A stretch of 64,000 nucleotides of DNA from Streptomyces sp. WAC 01529. Its GTDB lineage: Bacteria > Actinomycetota > Actinomycetes > Streptomycetales > Streptomycetaceae. Under the pieces are notes generated by a model. That model did not search any database. It was given only the letters and a program-made list of their open reading frames with translations, and had not been told where the DNA came from. Of this stretch, positions 23,673-33,241 are shown piece by piece (position 1 is the first letter of the stretch; each line of letters opens with the position of its first letter). The translations under genes and the position numbers were made by a program. The stretch covers positions 6,165,001 through 6,229,000 of the forward strand of contig NZ_CP029617.1 of the NCBI RefSeq assembly GCF_003945545.1. Reading direction: 5' to 3'.

Positions 23673-26600
23673 TTACGCGCGCAGGCGCAGGCCCCGGGGC
23701 GTGGCGTGGAAGCCCGCTCCTTCCAGGAGAGGGGCGAAGGGTGAGGTCAGCGCGGCGAAGCCGTTGACGCGCTCCACCGTGACCGTGCCCAGGGAGCCCG
23801 CTCGGGCGGCTGTGGCCAGGGCCTCGGCGGCCGCGTGCAACCGGGGGTCTTCGGTGATCGGCTCCTCGGGGGCGGCGGGCCAGGCCAGGAGGGTCTTGCC
23901 GCCGCGCTCCATGTACAGCGTCAGTTCGCCGTCGACCAGGACGACGAGGGAGCCCGCCTTGCGGCCCGGCTTGTGGCTCGCGCCGGTCGGCGGCTCGGGC
24001 CAGGGCAGCGCGGCGCCGTACGCGTTGGCGGGGTCGGCGGCGGCGAGGACGACGGCGGCCTGGGCTTCGGAGGGGCGGGAAGTGTCCGTGCGCTCCCGGG
24101 AGTTCGCCGTGGCACGCAGGCGGTCCACGGCGCCGTCCATCGCGAACTGGGCCGCGCCGAGCCCTTCCACGACGTAACCCCGCCGGGCCTGCCCGCTGTC
24201 CTCGAAGACCGACAGGACGCGGTACGTCGCCGAGAAGCCGCCCTCCACACCTTCGGCGGCCACCGCGCCACGGGTGACCACGCCGTGCCGGTCCAGCAGG
24301 GTGCGGGCCAGGGCGTGGGCCCGCAGTGTCGGGTCGGGCTCGCGGGGCGGGAGCAGTGACCAGCGGCCCGCGACCGTCGGGGGGCCGGTGCGGGAGGCGG
24401 TCCGGGCGGCGGCGGTCAGCGTGCCGTAGCGCCCGCGCGGGATGCCCCGCTTGGCTCGGTGAGCCGTGGCGCCCGCGGTGCGGCCGGAGCCGAGGAGCGC
24501 ACGCATCGGGGCGAGCGTGTCGTTCGTGAGCCGCCCCGACCACGCCAGGTCCCAGATGGCGTCGGCCAGTTGGGGATCGGAGGCCTCGGGGTGGGTGGTG
24601 GCGCGGACCTGGTCGGCGATCTGGCGGAAGAAGAGGCCGTAGCCCCCGGAGAGGGTGTCCAGGACGGACTGGTGCAGGGCGGTCAGCTCCAGGGGGTGCG
24701 GGGGTGGCAGGAGGAGGGGGGCTGTGTCCGCGAGGTAGAGGGAGACCCAGCCGTCCTTTCCGGGCAGGGATCCCGCGCCGGCCCAGACGACCTCACCGGC
24801 CGCGGTCAGTTCGTCGAGCATGGCGGGGTTGTAACCGGCGACGCGCGACGGCAGTACGAGCTTCTCGAGCGCGGACGCCGGGACGGTCGCCCCCTGCAAC
24901 TGCTCGACGGCGCGCGCCAGGCCGTCGACGCCACGCAGGCCGTGGCCGCTCAAGTGCTGCCACTGGGGCAGGAACTGGGCGAGCGCCGACGGCGGAACCG
25001 GCTCCAGCTCGTGCCGCAGCGCCGCCAGGGAGCGGCGGCGCAGGCGGCGCAGGACCGCCGCGTCGCACCACTCCTGGCCGATTCCCGCGGGATGGAACTC
25101 TCCTTGTACGACGCGGCCGTTCGCCGCGAGGCGTTGCAGCGCGCCCTCCGTGACCGCCGCTCCGAGGCCGAAGCGGGCGGCGGCGGTGGCGGTGGTGAAC
25201 GGGCCGTGGGTGCGCGCGAAGCGGGCGAGGAGGTCGCCGAGGGGGTCCTTGACCGGCTCGGTGAAGGCCTCGGGGACACCCACGGGCAGGGCGGTGCCGA
25301 GGGCATCGCGCAGACGGCCCGCGTCCTCGATCGCCGCCCAGTGATCGGCCCCGGCGATCCGGACCCGGATGGCCCGGCGGGCGGAGGCCAACTCCGCGGC
25401 CCACTCGGGCTCGGCGCCGCGCTCGGCCAACTCGTCCCCCGTGAGCGGCCCGAGGAGCCGCAGCAGATCGGCGACGCCTTCGGAGTCCTTGATCCGGCGG
25501 TCCTCCGTGCGCCACTGGAGCTCCTGCTCCAGCTCCGTGAGGACGTCCGCGTCGAGCAGTTCGCGCAGCTCCGCCTGGCCGAGCAGCTCCGCGAGCAGAT
25601 GGGAGTCCAGGGACAGCGCTGCCGCGCGCCGCTCGGCAAGGGGCGAGTCGCCCTCGTACAGGAACTGGGCCACGTACCCGAACAGGAGGGAGCGGGCGAA
25701 GGGCGAGGGCTCGGGGGTGGTGACCTCGACGAGACGGACGCTGCGGGACTCGATGTCACCCATCAGTTCCGTGAGGCCCGGTACGTCGAAGACGTCCTGG
25801 AGGCATTCCCTCACGGCCTCCAGGACGATCGGGAACGAACCGAACTCGCTCGCCACTTCGAGCAGCTGCGCGGCGCGCTGGCGCTGCTGCCACAGGGGGG
25901 TGCGCTTGCCGGGACTGCGGCGCGGCAGAAGCAGGGCGCGGGCGGCGCACTCCCGGAAGCGGGAGGCGAAAAGGGCCGAGCCGCCCACCTGGTCGGTGAC
26001 GATCTGATTGACCTCGCCCTTGTCGAAGGCGACGTCACCCGCGCCGATGGGGGCCTTCTCCGCGTCGTACTCCACGGCGGGCCCGGTGGGATCGGTGGGG
26101 TCGGTGGAAGCCTGGTCGAGCAGGTCCAGGCCCATCAGGTCGGCGTCCGGCAGGCGCAGCACGATGCCGTCGTCCGCGTGCATGACCTGCGCGTCCATGC
26201 CGTACCGCTCGGTCAGGCGGGCGCCGAGGGCGAGGGCCCACGGGGCGTGCACCTGCGCTCCGAAGGGGGAGTGCACGACGACCCGCCAGTCGCCCAGCTC
26301 GTCGCGGAACCGCTCGACCACGATCGTGCGGTCGTCCGGGATGTGCCCGCACGCCTCGCGCTGCTCCGCGAGGTACGACAGGACGTTGTCGGCGGCCCAG
26401 GAGTCGAGGCCCGCGGCGAGCAGCCGCACGCGCGCGTCCTCCCGCGAGAGCGCGCCGACCTCCCTGAGGAAGGCGCCGAGCGCGCGGCCCAGCTCCAGCG
26501 GGCGGCCCAGCTGGTCGCCCTTCCAGAAGGGCAGGCGGCCCGGGACACCGGGGGCGGGGGAGACCAGCACGCGGTCGCGGGTGATGTCCTCGATGCGCCA

Positions 26601-28367
26601 GGAACTCGTGCCGAGCGTGAAGACGTCGCCGATCCGCGATTCGTACACCATCTCCTCGTCGAGCTCTCCGACGCGGCCGCCGCCCTTCTTCGGGTCCGCG
26701 CCCGCGAGGAAGACCCCGAAGAGGCCGCGGTCGGGGATCGTGCCCCCGGAGGTGACCGCGAGGCGCTGCGCGCCGGGCCGCCCGGTGACCGTGCCCGCGA
26801 CGCGGTCCCAGACCACGCGGGGGCGCAGCTCCGCGAAGGCGTCGGAGGGATAGCGCCCGGCGAGCATGTCCAGGACGGCCGTGAACGCGGACTCCGGGAG
26901 CGAGGCGAAGGAGGCGGCCCGGCGCACCACCGTGAGGAGGTCGTCGACCTGCCAGGTGTCGAGGGCGACCATCGCCACCAGCTGCTGCGCCAGCACGTCC
27001 AGGGGATTGGCGGGGACGCGCAGTGACTCGATGGAGCCGGTCCGCATCCGCTCTGTGACGACGGCCGCCTGGACGAGGTCCCCGCGGTACTTGGGGAAGA
27101 CGACTCCGGTGGAGACCGCGCCCACCTGGTGGCCCGCACGGCCCACGCGCTGGAGCCCGGAGGCGACGGACGGCGGCGACTCGACCTGGACGACCAGGTC
27201 GACCGCGCCCATGTCGATGCCCAGCTCCAGGCTGGAGGTGGCGACCACGGCCGGCAGCCTGCCCGCCTTCAGGTCCTCCTCGACCTGGGCGCGCTGCTCC
27301 TTGGAGACCGAGCCGTGGTGGGCGCGGGCCAGCAGCGGCGGGGCGCCCTTGGCGGCACCGGACTCGGCCATCAGCTCCGCCGGGGAGTGGTCCTCGGGGA
27401 GGGCCTCGCCCGTCGCTCGTTCGTACGCGATCTCGTTGAGGCGGTTGCACAGGCGCTCGGCGAGGCGGCGGGAGTTGGCGAAGACGATCGTCGAGCGGTG
27501 CGCCTGGACGAGGTCGGTGATGCGCTCCTCCACGTGCGGCCAGATCGACGGACGCTCGGCTGCCGCGCCCGTGCCGTCTCCGGAGTCGGCGACCGGGGAG
27601 CCGCCCAGCTCTCCGAGATCCTCGACCGGGACGACCACCGAAAGGTCGAACACCTTGTCGGAGGGGGGCTGGACGATCTCCACCTTGCGCTTGGGGGAGA
27701 GATAGCGCGCGACCTCGTCCACCGGCCGGACCGTCGCCGAGAGGCCGATGCGGCGCGCGGGCTTCGGCAGCAGCTCGTCGAGGCGCTCCAGGGACAGCGC
27801 GAGATGGGCGCCGCGCTTGGTGCCCGCCACGGCGTGCACCTCGTCGAGGATCACCGTCTCGATGCCCGTGAGCGCGTCCCTCGTGGCGGAGGTGAGCATC
27901 AGGAAGAGCGACTCGGGGGTGGTGATCAGGATGTCCGGCGGACGGGTGGCCAGGGCGCGCCGCTCGGCGGGCGGGGTGTCGCCCGAACGGATGCCGACGC
28001 GCACCTCCGGCTCGGGCATGCCGAGGCGCACGGCCTCCTGCCGGATGCCGGTCAGGGGGCTGCGCAGATTGCGCTCCACGTCGACCGCGAGGGCCTTCAG
28101 CGGGGACACGTACAGCACCCGGCAGCGCTTCCTCGGGTCCGCGGGCGGCGGGGACGAGGCCAGCTGGTCGAGGGCGGCCAGGAACGCGGCCAGGGTCTTG
28201 CCGGAGCCCGTGGGCGCGACGACGAGCACGTCGGAACCCTCGGCGATCGCGCGCCACGCCCCGGCCTGGGCGGAGGTGGGCGCGGAGAAAGCCCCCGTGA
28301 ACCAGCCGCGGGTCGCGGGGGAGAACTCGTCGAGGGCGCCGTGGGCACTGGACGCGGAGCTGACCAT
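23673..28367 (-). CDS. lhr: Lhr-type large ATP-dependent DNA helicase
   Basis: A 1564-residue superfamily-2 helicase. The N-terminal motor has Walker A APTGSGKT (51-58), DEVH box (176-179), SAT in GLSATVRP and a motif VI QRVGRAGHQ. A winged helix and the Lhr-core domain follow, then a long C-terminal region (~880-1560) typical of actinobacterial long Lhr. Mycobacterial Lhr is a 3'-5' helicase induced by DNA damage; that role is family knowledge. The ATG at 28367 is preferred because an upstream extension overlaps the divergent regulator's promoter space. It is probably co-directional with nei. Confidence 0.93.
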   Translation of the reverse strand: MVSSASSAHGALDEFSPATRGWFTGAFSAPTSAQAGAWRAIAEGSDVLVVAPTGSGKTLAAFLAALDQLASSPPPADPRKRCRVLYVSPLKALAVDVERNLRSPLTGIRQEAVRLGMPEPEVRVGIRSGDTPPAERRALATRPPDILITTPESLFLMLTSATRDALTGIETVILDEVHAVAGTKRGAHLALSLERLDELLPKPARRIGLSATVRPVDEVARYLSPKRKVEIVQPPSDKVFDLSVVVPVEDLGELGGSPVADSGDGTGAAAERPSIWPHVEERITDLVQAHRSTIVFANSRRLAERLCNRLNEIAYERATGEALPEDHSPAELMAESGAAKGAPPLLARAHHGSVSKEQRAQVEEDLKAGRLPAVVATSSLELGIDMGAVDLVVQVESPPSVASGLQRVGRAGHQVGAVSTGVVFPKYRGDLVQAAVVTERMRTGSIESLRVPANPLDVLAQQLVAMVALDTWQVDDLLTVVRRAASFASLPESAFTAVLDMLAGRYPSDAFAELRPRVVWDRVAGTVTGRPGAQRLAVTSGGTIPDRGLFGVFLAGADPKKGGGRVGELDEEMVYESRIGDVFTLGTSSWRIEDITRDRVLVSPAPGVPGRLPFWKGDQLGRPLELGRALGAFLREVGALSREDARVRLLAAGLDSWAADNVLSYLAEQREACGHIPDDRTIVVERFRDELGDWRVVVHSPFGAQVHAPWALALGARLTERYGMDAQVMHADDGIVLRLPDADLMGLDLLDQASTDPTDPTGPAVEYDAEKAPIGAGDVAFDKGEVNQIVTDQVGGSALFASRFRECAARALLLPRRSPGKRTPLWQQRQRAAQLLEVASEFGSFPIVLEAVRECLQDVFDVPGLTELMGDIESRSVRLVEVTTPEPSPFARSLLFGYVAQFLYEGDSPLAERRAAALSLDSHLLAELLGQAELRELLDADVLTELEQELQWRTEDRRIKDSEGVADLLRLLGPLTGDELAERGAEPEWAAELASARRAIRVRIAGADHWAAIEDAGRLRDALGTALPVGVPEAFTEPVKDPLGDLLARFARTHGPFTTATAAARFGLGAAVTEGALQRLAANGRVVQGEFHPAGIGQEWCDAAVLRRLRRRSLAALRHELEPVPPSALAQFLPQWQHLSGHGLRGVDGLARAVEQLQGATVPASALEKLVLPSRVAGYNPAMLDELTAAGEVVWAGAGSLPGKDGWVSLYLADTAPLLLPPPHPLELTALHQSVLDTLSGGYGLFFRQIADQVRATTHPEASDPQLADAIWDLAWSGRLTNDTLAPMRALLGSGRTAGATAHRAKRGIPRGRYGTLTAAARTASRTGPPTVAGRWSLLPPREPDPTLRAHALARTLLDRHGVVTRGAVAAEGVEGGFSATYRVLSVFEDSGQARRGYVVEGLGAAQFAMDGAVDRLRATANSRERTDTSRPSEAQAAVVLAAADPANAYGAALPWPEPPTGASHKPGRKAGSLVVLVDGELTLYMERGGKTLLAWPAAPEEPITEDPRLHAAAEALATAARAGSLGTVTVERVNGFAALTSPFAPLLEGAGFHATPRGLRLRA

Positions 28368-28446
28368 GACCCCATCGTGCACCCCGCCACTGACATCGGC
28401 GTCGACCTGCGGAAACGGTGTCGCGCGCACGTCGCAGAATGGAGGC

Positions 28447-29298
28447 ATGGCAGGTTCGGCGGAGCAGGCCCGGCACTGGCGGTACGCGGCGCTGCCCGGC
28501 GTCGACCTGCTGCGGGCGCGCTACATCCACAAGACGTTCGTGCGGCACACCCACGAGCATTTCGTGATCGCGGGGATCGCCGAGGGGGTCGACGTCTTCC
28601 GCCACGGCGGCGCCGACCAGCACGCGGGGCCGGGCACCCTCGCCCTGGTCAACCCCGACACCCCGCACACGGGCCGGGCCGGTGTACCGGAGGGCTGGCG
28701 GTACGGTGCCGTCTACCCGGCGCCGGAGGTGGTCGCCGGTATCGCCGCGGAGACCACCGCGTTGCGGGGTGCCCCCGGGTTCGTCCGCCCGGTGCTCGAC
28801 GATCCGCACGCCGTCGCCCTCGTCCACCGGGTGCTGCGCGCGGCGGAAGAGGGCAACGCGCTCGCCGCCGACACCCTGCTGAGGGTGGCGGTGACGCGGT
28901 TGCTGCGGCTGAACGGAGGACGGTTGCCGCAACGTGCCGTGCGCACCGCCGGTGCCGGTACCGCGGCACGCGCGCGTGCCGTCCTCGAAGAGCGCCTCGC
29001 GGATCCGCCGAGCTTGTCGCGGCTCGCGGCCGACCTCTCAGTGAGCCCCTTCGCCTTGCTGCGCGCCTTCCGGGACGCGTACGGCATGCCGCCGCACGCC
29101 TGGCTCACCGACGCGCGCGTGCGCCGGGCGCTGCGTCTCCTGGACGCGGGAACAACGCCCGCCGACGCCGCCACCGCCGTGGGCTTCACCGACCAGCCGC
29201 ACCTCAGCCGGCACTTCACCCGGATCGTGGGCGTGCCTCCAGGGGCGTATCAGCGCGAGCGCAAGAACGTACAAGACCGGTGGCGGCAGCGCTCGTAG
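28447..29298 (+). CDS. AraC-family transcriptional regulator
   Basis: A 283-residue regulator. The N-terminal cupin-type sensor domain (~10-160: YIHKTFVRHTHEHFVIAGI, then NPDTPHTGR) is followed by an AraC-type double helix-turn-helix (~185-280: SLSRLAADLSVSPFALLRAF and AATAVGFTDQPHLSRHFTRI). This type commonly controls an adjacent AzlCD or LysE-like exporter, and here azlC-azlD starts 21 bases downstream on the same strand, so it probably regulates that unit. GGAGG is only one base from the ATG at 28447, an unusually tight spacing. It is divergent from lhr across 79 bases. Confidence 0.9.
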   Translation: MAGSAEQARHWRYAALPGVDLLRARYIHKTFVRHTHEHFVIAGIAEGVDVFRHGGADQHAGPGTLALVNPDTPHTGRAGVPEGWRYGAVYPAPEVVAGIAAETTALRGAPGFVRPVLDDPHAVALVHRVLRAAEEGNALAADTLLRVAVTRLLRLNGGRLPQRAVRTAGAGTAARARAVLEERLADPPSLSRLAADLSVSPFALLRAFRDAYGMPPHAWLTDARVRRALRLLDAGTTPADAATAVGFTDQPHLSRHFTRIVGVPPGAYQRERKNVQDRWRQRS

Positions 29299-29319
29299 GG
29301 TCCAGGGCGTGGAGAACAG

Positions 29320-30207
29320 GTGACGCCCACGGGCACGGACGACGGAACCAACGAGGGGAGCAGGGGCGGCGACGGCGGAGCAGGGGGAGCGCACGCGCGG
29401 GACGGGCGGGCCCCGAGCAAGCGCGACGCGACCGTCGTCCGCGACGCCCTGGGCGTCGGGGTCGCCGTCGGACTCTCCGGCTTCGCCTTCGGAGTGACCT
29501 CGGCGGGCAGCGGCCTCACCGTGCTCCAGAGCTGTCTGCTCAGCCTGCTGGTCTTCACCGGAGCCTCGCAGTTCGCCCTTGTCGGGGCGCTCGCGGGTGG
29601 CGGCAACCCCTTCACCGCCGCCGCGGGCGCCTTCTTCCTCGGCGTGCGCAACGCCTTCTACGGGCTGCGTCTGTCGCAGCTGCTCGCCCTCCCGCGCGCG
29701 GTGCGGCCGCTCGCCGCGCACTGGGTCATCGACGAGACCGCGGCCGTCTCCCTGGCGCAGCCCACGCGGCGAGCCGCCCGCATCGGCTTCACGGTCACCG
29801 GACTGAGCCTCTACGTCCTGTGGAACGCCACCACGCTGCTGGGCGCGCTGGGGGCGGAGGCGATCGGCGACACCGACGTGTGGGGTCTGGACGCGGCGGG
29901 GCCCGCTGTCTTCCTGGCGCTGCTCGCGCCCATGCTGCGTACGGCGGCGGACCGCTCCGTCGCCGCCGTCGCGGTCGTTCTGGGGCTCGGACTGCTGCCC
30001 TTCCTGCCGACCGGAGCGCCGGTTCTGGTGTCCGCTCTCGCGGTGCCGATCGTCCTCTCCGTAGAGGGCCGAAAACTCCGGGCGGGGCGCAAGCACGAAG
30101 AGGGCCATGACATGCACGAAGAGGGCCGTGACATGCACGAAGAGGGTGGCGACATGCACGAAGAGGGCCCAGAGGAACCTGACGTCCCGCGGAGGGAGGA
30201 CCCGTGA
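29320..30207 (+). CDS. AzlC-family branched-chain amino acid exporter subunit
   Basis: A 295-residue membrane protein. After a ~45-residue disordered Gly/Asp-rich N-terminus comes the AzlC core (GVAVGLSGFAFGV, then LLVFTGASQFALVG and GVRNAFYGLRLS, a family signature). AzlC with AzlD exports branched-chain amino acids and some toxic analogues. The C-terminus carries a charged repeated tail in which HDMHEEGR-type octamers recur three times (30094-30165), which is not part of the family. The GTG start and the stop overlapping the azlD GTG (GTGA) indicate a coupled pair behind the AraC regulator. Confidence 0.9.
   Translation: MTPTGTDDGTNEGSRGGDGGAGGAHARDGRAPSKRDATVVRDALGVGVAVGLSGFAFGVTSAGSGLTVLQSCLLSLLVFTGASQFALVGALAGGGNPFTAAAGAFFLGVRNAFYGLRLSQLLALPRAVRPLAAHWVIDETAAVSLAQPTRRAARIGFTVTGLSLYVLWNATTLLGALGAEAIGDTDVWGLDAAGPAVFLALLAPMLRTAADRSVAAVAVVLGLGLLPFLPTGAPVLVSALAVPIVLSVEGRKLRAGRKHEEGHDMHEEGRDMHEEGGDMHEEGPEEPDVPRREDP
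30094..30165 (+). repeat. 24-bp repeats encoding a His/Met/Glu tail on AzlC
   Basis: Three near-identical 24-bp units (core gacatgcacgaagagggc) give the repeated octapeptide around DMHEEG at the cytoplasmic end of AzlC. Alternating His, Met and acidic residues could bind metal ions. Confidence 0.75.
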
Positions 30208-30512
30208 GCATCTGGATCGCGATCGGCGTGACCGTCGTCGGCTGTTACGTCGTCAAACTCGTCGGCCTCCTGGTGCCCGCGGGCGCCTTGGAAAGGCCAC
30301 TCGTCAAGCGGGTGGCGGCCCTGGTCCCCGTGGCCCTGCTGGCGGCTCTCACCGCCCAGCAGACCTTCGCCGAAGGCCGGGTGCTCCTCCTGGACGCCAG
30401 GGCGGCAGGGCTCGCCGCGGCCGCCCTGGCGCTGCTCCTGCGCGCCCCGTTCCTCGTCGTCATCGGCACGGCAGTGATCGTCACGGCCGGGCTGCGGGCG
30501 CTGACAGGCTGA
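30204..30512 (+). CDS. AzlD-family exporter subunit
   Basis: A 102-residue protein with three to four membrane helices (WIAIGVTVVGCYVVKLVG, then VALLAALTAQQTF, and a final alanine/leucine-rich pair). It is the small partner of AzlC. The GTG overlaps the azlC stop by four bases. It ends 11 bases from a convergent gene, with no terminator hairpin visible between them. Confidence 0.88.
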   Translation: MSIWIAIGVTVVGCYVVKLVGLLVPAGALERPLVKRVAALVPVALLAALTAQQTFAEGRVLLLDARAAGLAAAALALLLRAPFLVVIGTAVIVTAGLRALTG

Positions 30513-30523
30513 CGGAAAGGCCG

Positions 30524-31483
30524 TCAGCCGATGGGCCGCCCGTACGCCCGTAGCGTGCGCAGCGCCTCAATGGTCACGATCGGACGCGACTCCAGGGCCG
30601 TGCCCGGCGCCCACTGCCGCCACCGGACGGGCCAGCCGCCGTCCTCCTGCTGTTCTGCCGCCAAGAAGTCCAGCGAGCGTTCCATCTCGGCATCGGTGAA
30701 CCACTCGCGCGCGAGCGAATCGGGGGCCTTGGCGAAGTCGTGCGCGAAATGGTGCTCGCCCGGCGCGTACCCCGGCGACACCGGATACGCGTCCAGATCG
30801 TCCGGGTCCAGGGCCGCGAGGCGCTGCTCGCGCACGAGGCGGCCGAGACGGTCGGCCGTGGCCCGCGCGCGCGAGCGGTCGGGTACGCCGTCCAGGAAGG
30901 CGACGGCCGCCTGGATCTCGTACGGATGGGACTTCTCGAGCGATTCGACGGCGGCCCAGCAGAAGTCGGTGGCCCGGAACAGCCAGGCGTGCCACACCTC
31001 GTTGCGGTGCAGCAGACCCACCACCGGCCCGGTGGCGAGCAGCTCGCCGGGCGGGTCGTCCACGACCGGCACGAAAGGCGCCGAAGGGTAGCCGCGCTGG
31101 CTGGGATGGATCGCGGGGAGGGCGCCCTCGGGCGTCGACACCGACGTCAGATAGCGGCACACGCGCTCCACCCGCTGCCCGCCGCAGCGCCGGATCGCGT
31201 CCAGGACCCGCAGCGCGTGCCCGGTGTGCAGCGGCTGGCTCACGGGGCCGCGCAGATCGGGTTCGAGCGCGTAGCCGTACCCGCCGTCAGGGGTGTCGTA
31301 GGCGGCGAGGGCGGTCTCCACCGCGTCCGCCGCCCGACGGCTCTCATCGAGGAAGTGGTACGCGAACCGTCGCTGCTCGAGTACGCGCGCGGTGAGCCAG
31401 ACGAAGTGCTCGGCGCGGGCGACCGGGGAGGACGCGCCATCGGGGGAGGGCACTGGGTCGGGGGATGCTCCGGTTTCGGCCAT
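30524..31483 (-). CDS. Prenyltransferase/squalene-cyclase-fold (alpha-toroid) protein, function unknown
   Basis: A 319-residue protein built of alpha-alpha hairpins with QW-like signatures: DTPDGGYGYALEPDL near residue 63 and QQEDGGWPVRWRQW near residue 282. These resemble terpene cyclase and protein prenyltransferase beta toroids, but the DCTAE or DxDD catalytic motifs of cyclases are not present. A role as a non-catalytic toroid or hydrolase is possible. It stands alone, convergent with azlD and divergent from the DUF3046 gene (79 bases). Function cannot be assigned. Confidence 0.7.
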   Translation of the reverse strand: MAETGASPDPVPSPDGASSPVARAEHFVWLTARVLEQRRFAYHFLDESRRAADAVETALAAYDTPDGGYGYALEPDLRGPVSQPLHTGHALRVLDAIRRCGGQRVERVCRYLTSVSTPEGALPAIHPSQRGYPSAPFVPVVDDPPGELLATGPVVGLLHRNEVWHAWLFRATDFCWAAVESLEKSHPYEIQAAVAFLDGVPDRSRARATADRLGRLVREQRLAALDPDDLDAYPVSPGYAPGEHHFAHDFAKAPDSLAREWFTDAEMERSLDFLAAEQQEDGGWPVRWRQWAPGTALESRPIVTIEALRTLRAYGRPIG

Positions 31484-31562
31484 GCTTCGACCGTAGGGCG
31501 GAAAGCGTTCTCGACAAGCCCCCTGTGCGGGGCTGCACTCTCAGGGGCGCGATACTGAAGGC

Positions 31563-31757
31563 ATGCGGTTGACGGTCTTCTGGCAGCGGATGGCGGCTCA
31601 CTTCGGAGCGGGGTACGCCGACTCCTTCGCGCGCGATCACGTGATGGCGGAACTGGGCGGCCGTACGGTCCACGAGGCACTGGACGCGGGCTGGGAGGCC
31701 AAGGACGTCTGGCGCGCGGTCTGCACGGCCATGGACGTACCGGCCGAAAAGCGCTGA
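31563..31757 (+). CDS. DUF3046 protein
   Basis: A 64-residue actinobacterial protein of unknown function (MRLTVFWQRM start, AELGGRTVHEALDAGWEAKDVWRAVC core). Members are typically encoded close to recA in Streptomyces and relatives, as here. GAAGG lies immediately upstream of the ATG. No membrane segment or catalytic motif is visible. Confidence 0.88.
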   Translation: MRLTVFWQRMAAHFGAGYADSFARDHVMAELGGRTVHEALDAGWEAKDVWRAVCTAMDVPAEKR

Positions 31758-31844
31758 CTACGGAAGGCTCGCCGCCGTCGGAGGGCGCCACGCGCGCGTG
31801 AGCAGTGGTGCACGCACGGGTAGGCCGTGGGGGTTCCGTACGCA

Positions 31845-31882
31845 CAGGCCGTCCCAAGATTGTGAGCAGGCCGTCCCAAGAT
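31845..31882. repeat. 16-bp direct repeat upstream of the AI-2E family gene
   Basis: CAGGCCGTCCCAAGAT occurs at 31845-31860 and again at 31867-31882, 22 bases apart (two helical turns). It lies in the leader of the AI-2E family gene. The spacing would put two bound proteins on the same DNA face, so a tandem operator is possible. A related TAGGCCGTG lies just upstream at 31821. Confidence 0.55.
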
Positions 31883-31928
31883 GCGGGGGCGGCGGCTTAT
31901 TGTCGGCGGCGTGGGTGAGACTGGGCCC

Positions 31929-33203
31929 GTGGCATCCACAGACGAGACCGCGCAGGTCACCCAGGACAACGCTCCACTCGGCACGACGCCGCCCGCGCAG
32001 CCCCCCGCCGGGGCCGAGGCAGGACGTGGCGCCCGCATGCCGCGCTGGCTGCCGCGTGCCATGGTGCTCGCCCTCGCGCTCATCGCCTGCTTCCAGCTGG
32101 GCAGTTGGGCCTTCCATCAGCTGACCGGACTGTTGATCAACGTCCTGATCGCGTTCTTCCTGGCGCTCGCCGTCGAGCCGGCGGTGAGCTGGATGGCGGC
32201 GCGCGGGCTGCGCAGGGGCTTCGCCACGTTCCTCGTCTTCATGGGCGTCGTGATCGCGAGCGCGGGCTTCGTCACGATGATGGGGTCGATGCTGGCGGGC
32301 CAGATCGTCGACATGGTCGAGGACTTCCCCGACTACCTCGACAAGGTCATCAGCTGGATCAACCAGACGTTCCACACGGACCTCTCCCGCGTCGAGGTGC
32401 AGGACAGCCTGGTCCATTCCGACTGGCTGCAGAAGTACGTGCAGAACAGCGCCAGTGGCGTCCTGGACGTCTCCGCGCAGGTCCTCGGCGGCCTCTTCCA
32501 GCTCCTGACGATCCTGCTGTTCTCGTTCTACTTCGCGGCCGACGGGCCGCGGCTGCGGCGCGCGCTGTGCTCGGTGCTGCCGCCCGCCAAGCAGGCCGAG
32601 GTGCTGCGCGCCTGGGAGATCGCTGTCAACAAGACCGGTGGCTACCTCTACTCGCGCGGCCTGATGGCGCTGATCTCCGGGGTCGCCCACTACATCCTGC
32701 TCCAGACGCTCGACGTCCCCTACGCGCCCGTGCTCGCGGTGTGGGTGGGCCTGGTCTCCCAGTTCATCCCCACCATCGGCACGTACCTGGCGGGCGCCCT
32801 GCCGATGCTGATCGCCTTCACGGTCGATCCCTGGTACGCGCTCTGGGTGCTGATCTTCGTCGTGATCTACCAGCAGTTCGAGAACTACGTGCTGCAGCCC
32901 AAGCTCACCGCCAAGAGCGTCGACATCCACCCCGCGGTCGCCTTCGGCTCGGTCATCGCCGGGACGGCGCTGCTCGGGGCCGTCGGGGCGCTCATCGCCA
33001 TCCCTGCCATCGCGACCCTTCAGGCCTTCCTGGGGGCGTACGTGAAGAGGTACGACGTCACGGACGACCCCCGGGTGCACGGGCACCGGCGCCGGGTCGG
33101 ACCGACCCTCCTCGCGCGCGTGCGGCGCGCTCTGCGAGGGCCGAACAACCCCGACGCGGCCGCGGAGGCCGAGACACGGCCGAAGCCCGACGGGCGTCTG
33201 TAG
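31929..33203 (+). CDS. AI-2E family transporter-like membrane protein
   Basis: About 424 residues with a ~40-residue charged/Pro-rich start and roughly eight membrane helices. The paired segments near the start (MVLALALIACFQLG, LINVLIAFFLALAV) and the family PFAM01594 signature SQFIPTIGTYLAGALPMLIAF are visible. The C-terminus is basic. The family includes AI-2 exporters, Na+/H+ antiporters and proteins of unknown cargo, so the substrate is unassigned. The start is uncertain: GTG 31929 is chosen, GTG 31911 and ATG 31881 are in frame, and none has a strong ribosome site. Confidence 0.85.
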   Translation: MASTDETAQVTQDNAPLGTTPPAQPPAGAEAGRGARMPRWLPRAMVLALALIACFQLGSWAFHQLTGLLINVLIAFFLALAVEPAVSWMAARGLRRGFATFLVFMGVVIASAGFVTMMGSMLAGQIVDMVEDFPDYLDKVISWINQTFHTDLSRVEVQDSLVHSDWLQKYVQNSASGVLDVSAQVLGGLFQLLTILLFSFYFAADGPRLRRALCSVLPPAKQAEVLRAWEIAVNKTGGYLYSRGLMALISGVAHYILLQTLDVPYAPVLAVWVGLVSQFIPTIGTYLAGALPMLIAFTVDPWYALWVLIFVVIYQQFENYVLQPKLTAKSVDIHPAVAFGSVIAGTALLGAVGALIAIPAIATLQAFLGAYVKRYDVTDDPRVHGHRRRVGPTLLARVRRALRGPNNPDAAAEAETRPKPDGRL

Positions 33204-33241
33204 CGCGCAGGACGCCCCCAGGGCACAGGACGGAACCGCGC

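Noticed and set aside
24459..27026. 855-residue plus-strand frame opposite lhr
   Set aside because: It is antisense to the helicase core with no recognisable domain or ribosome site.
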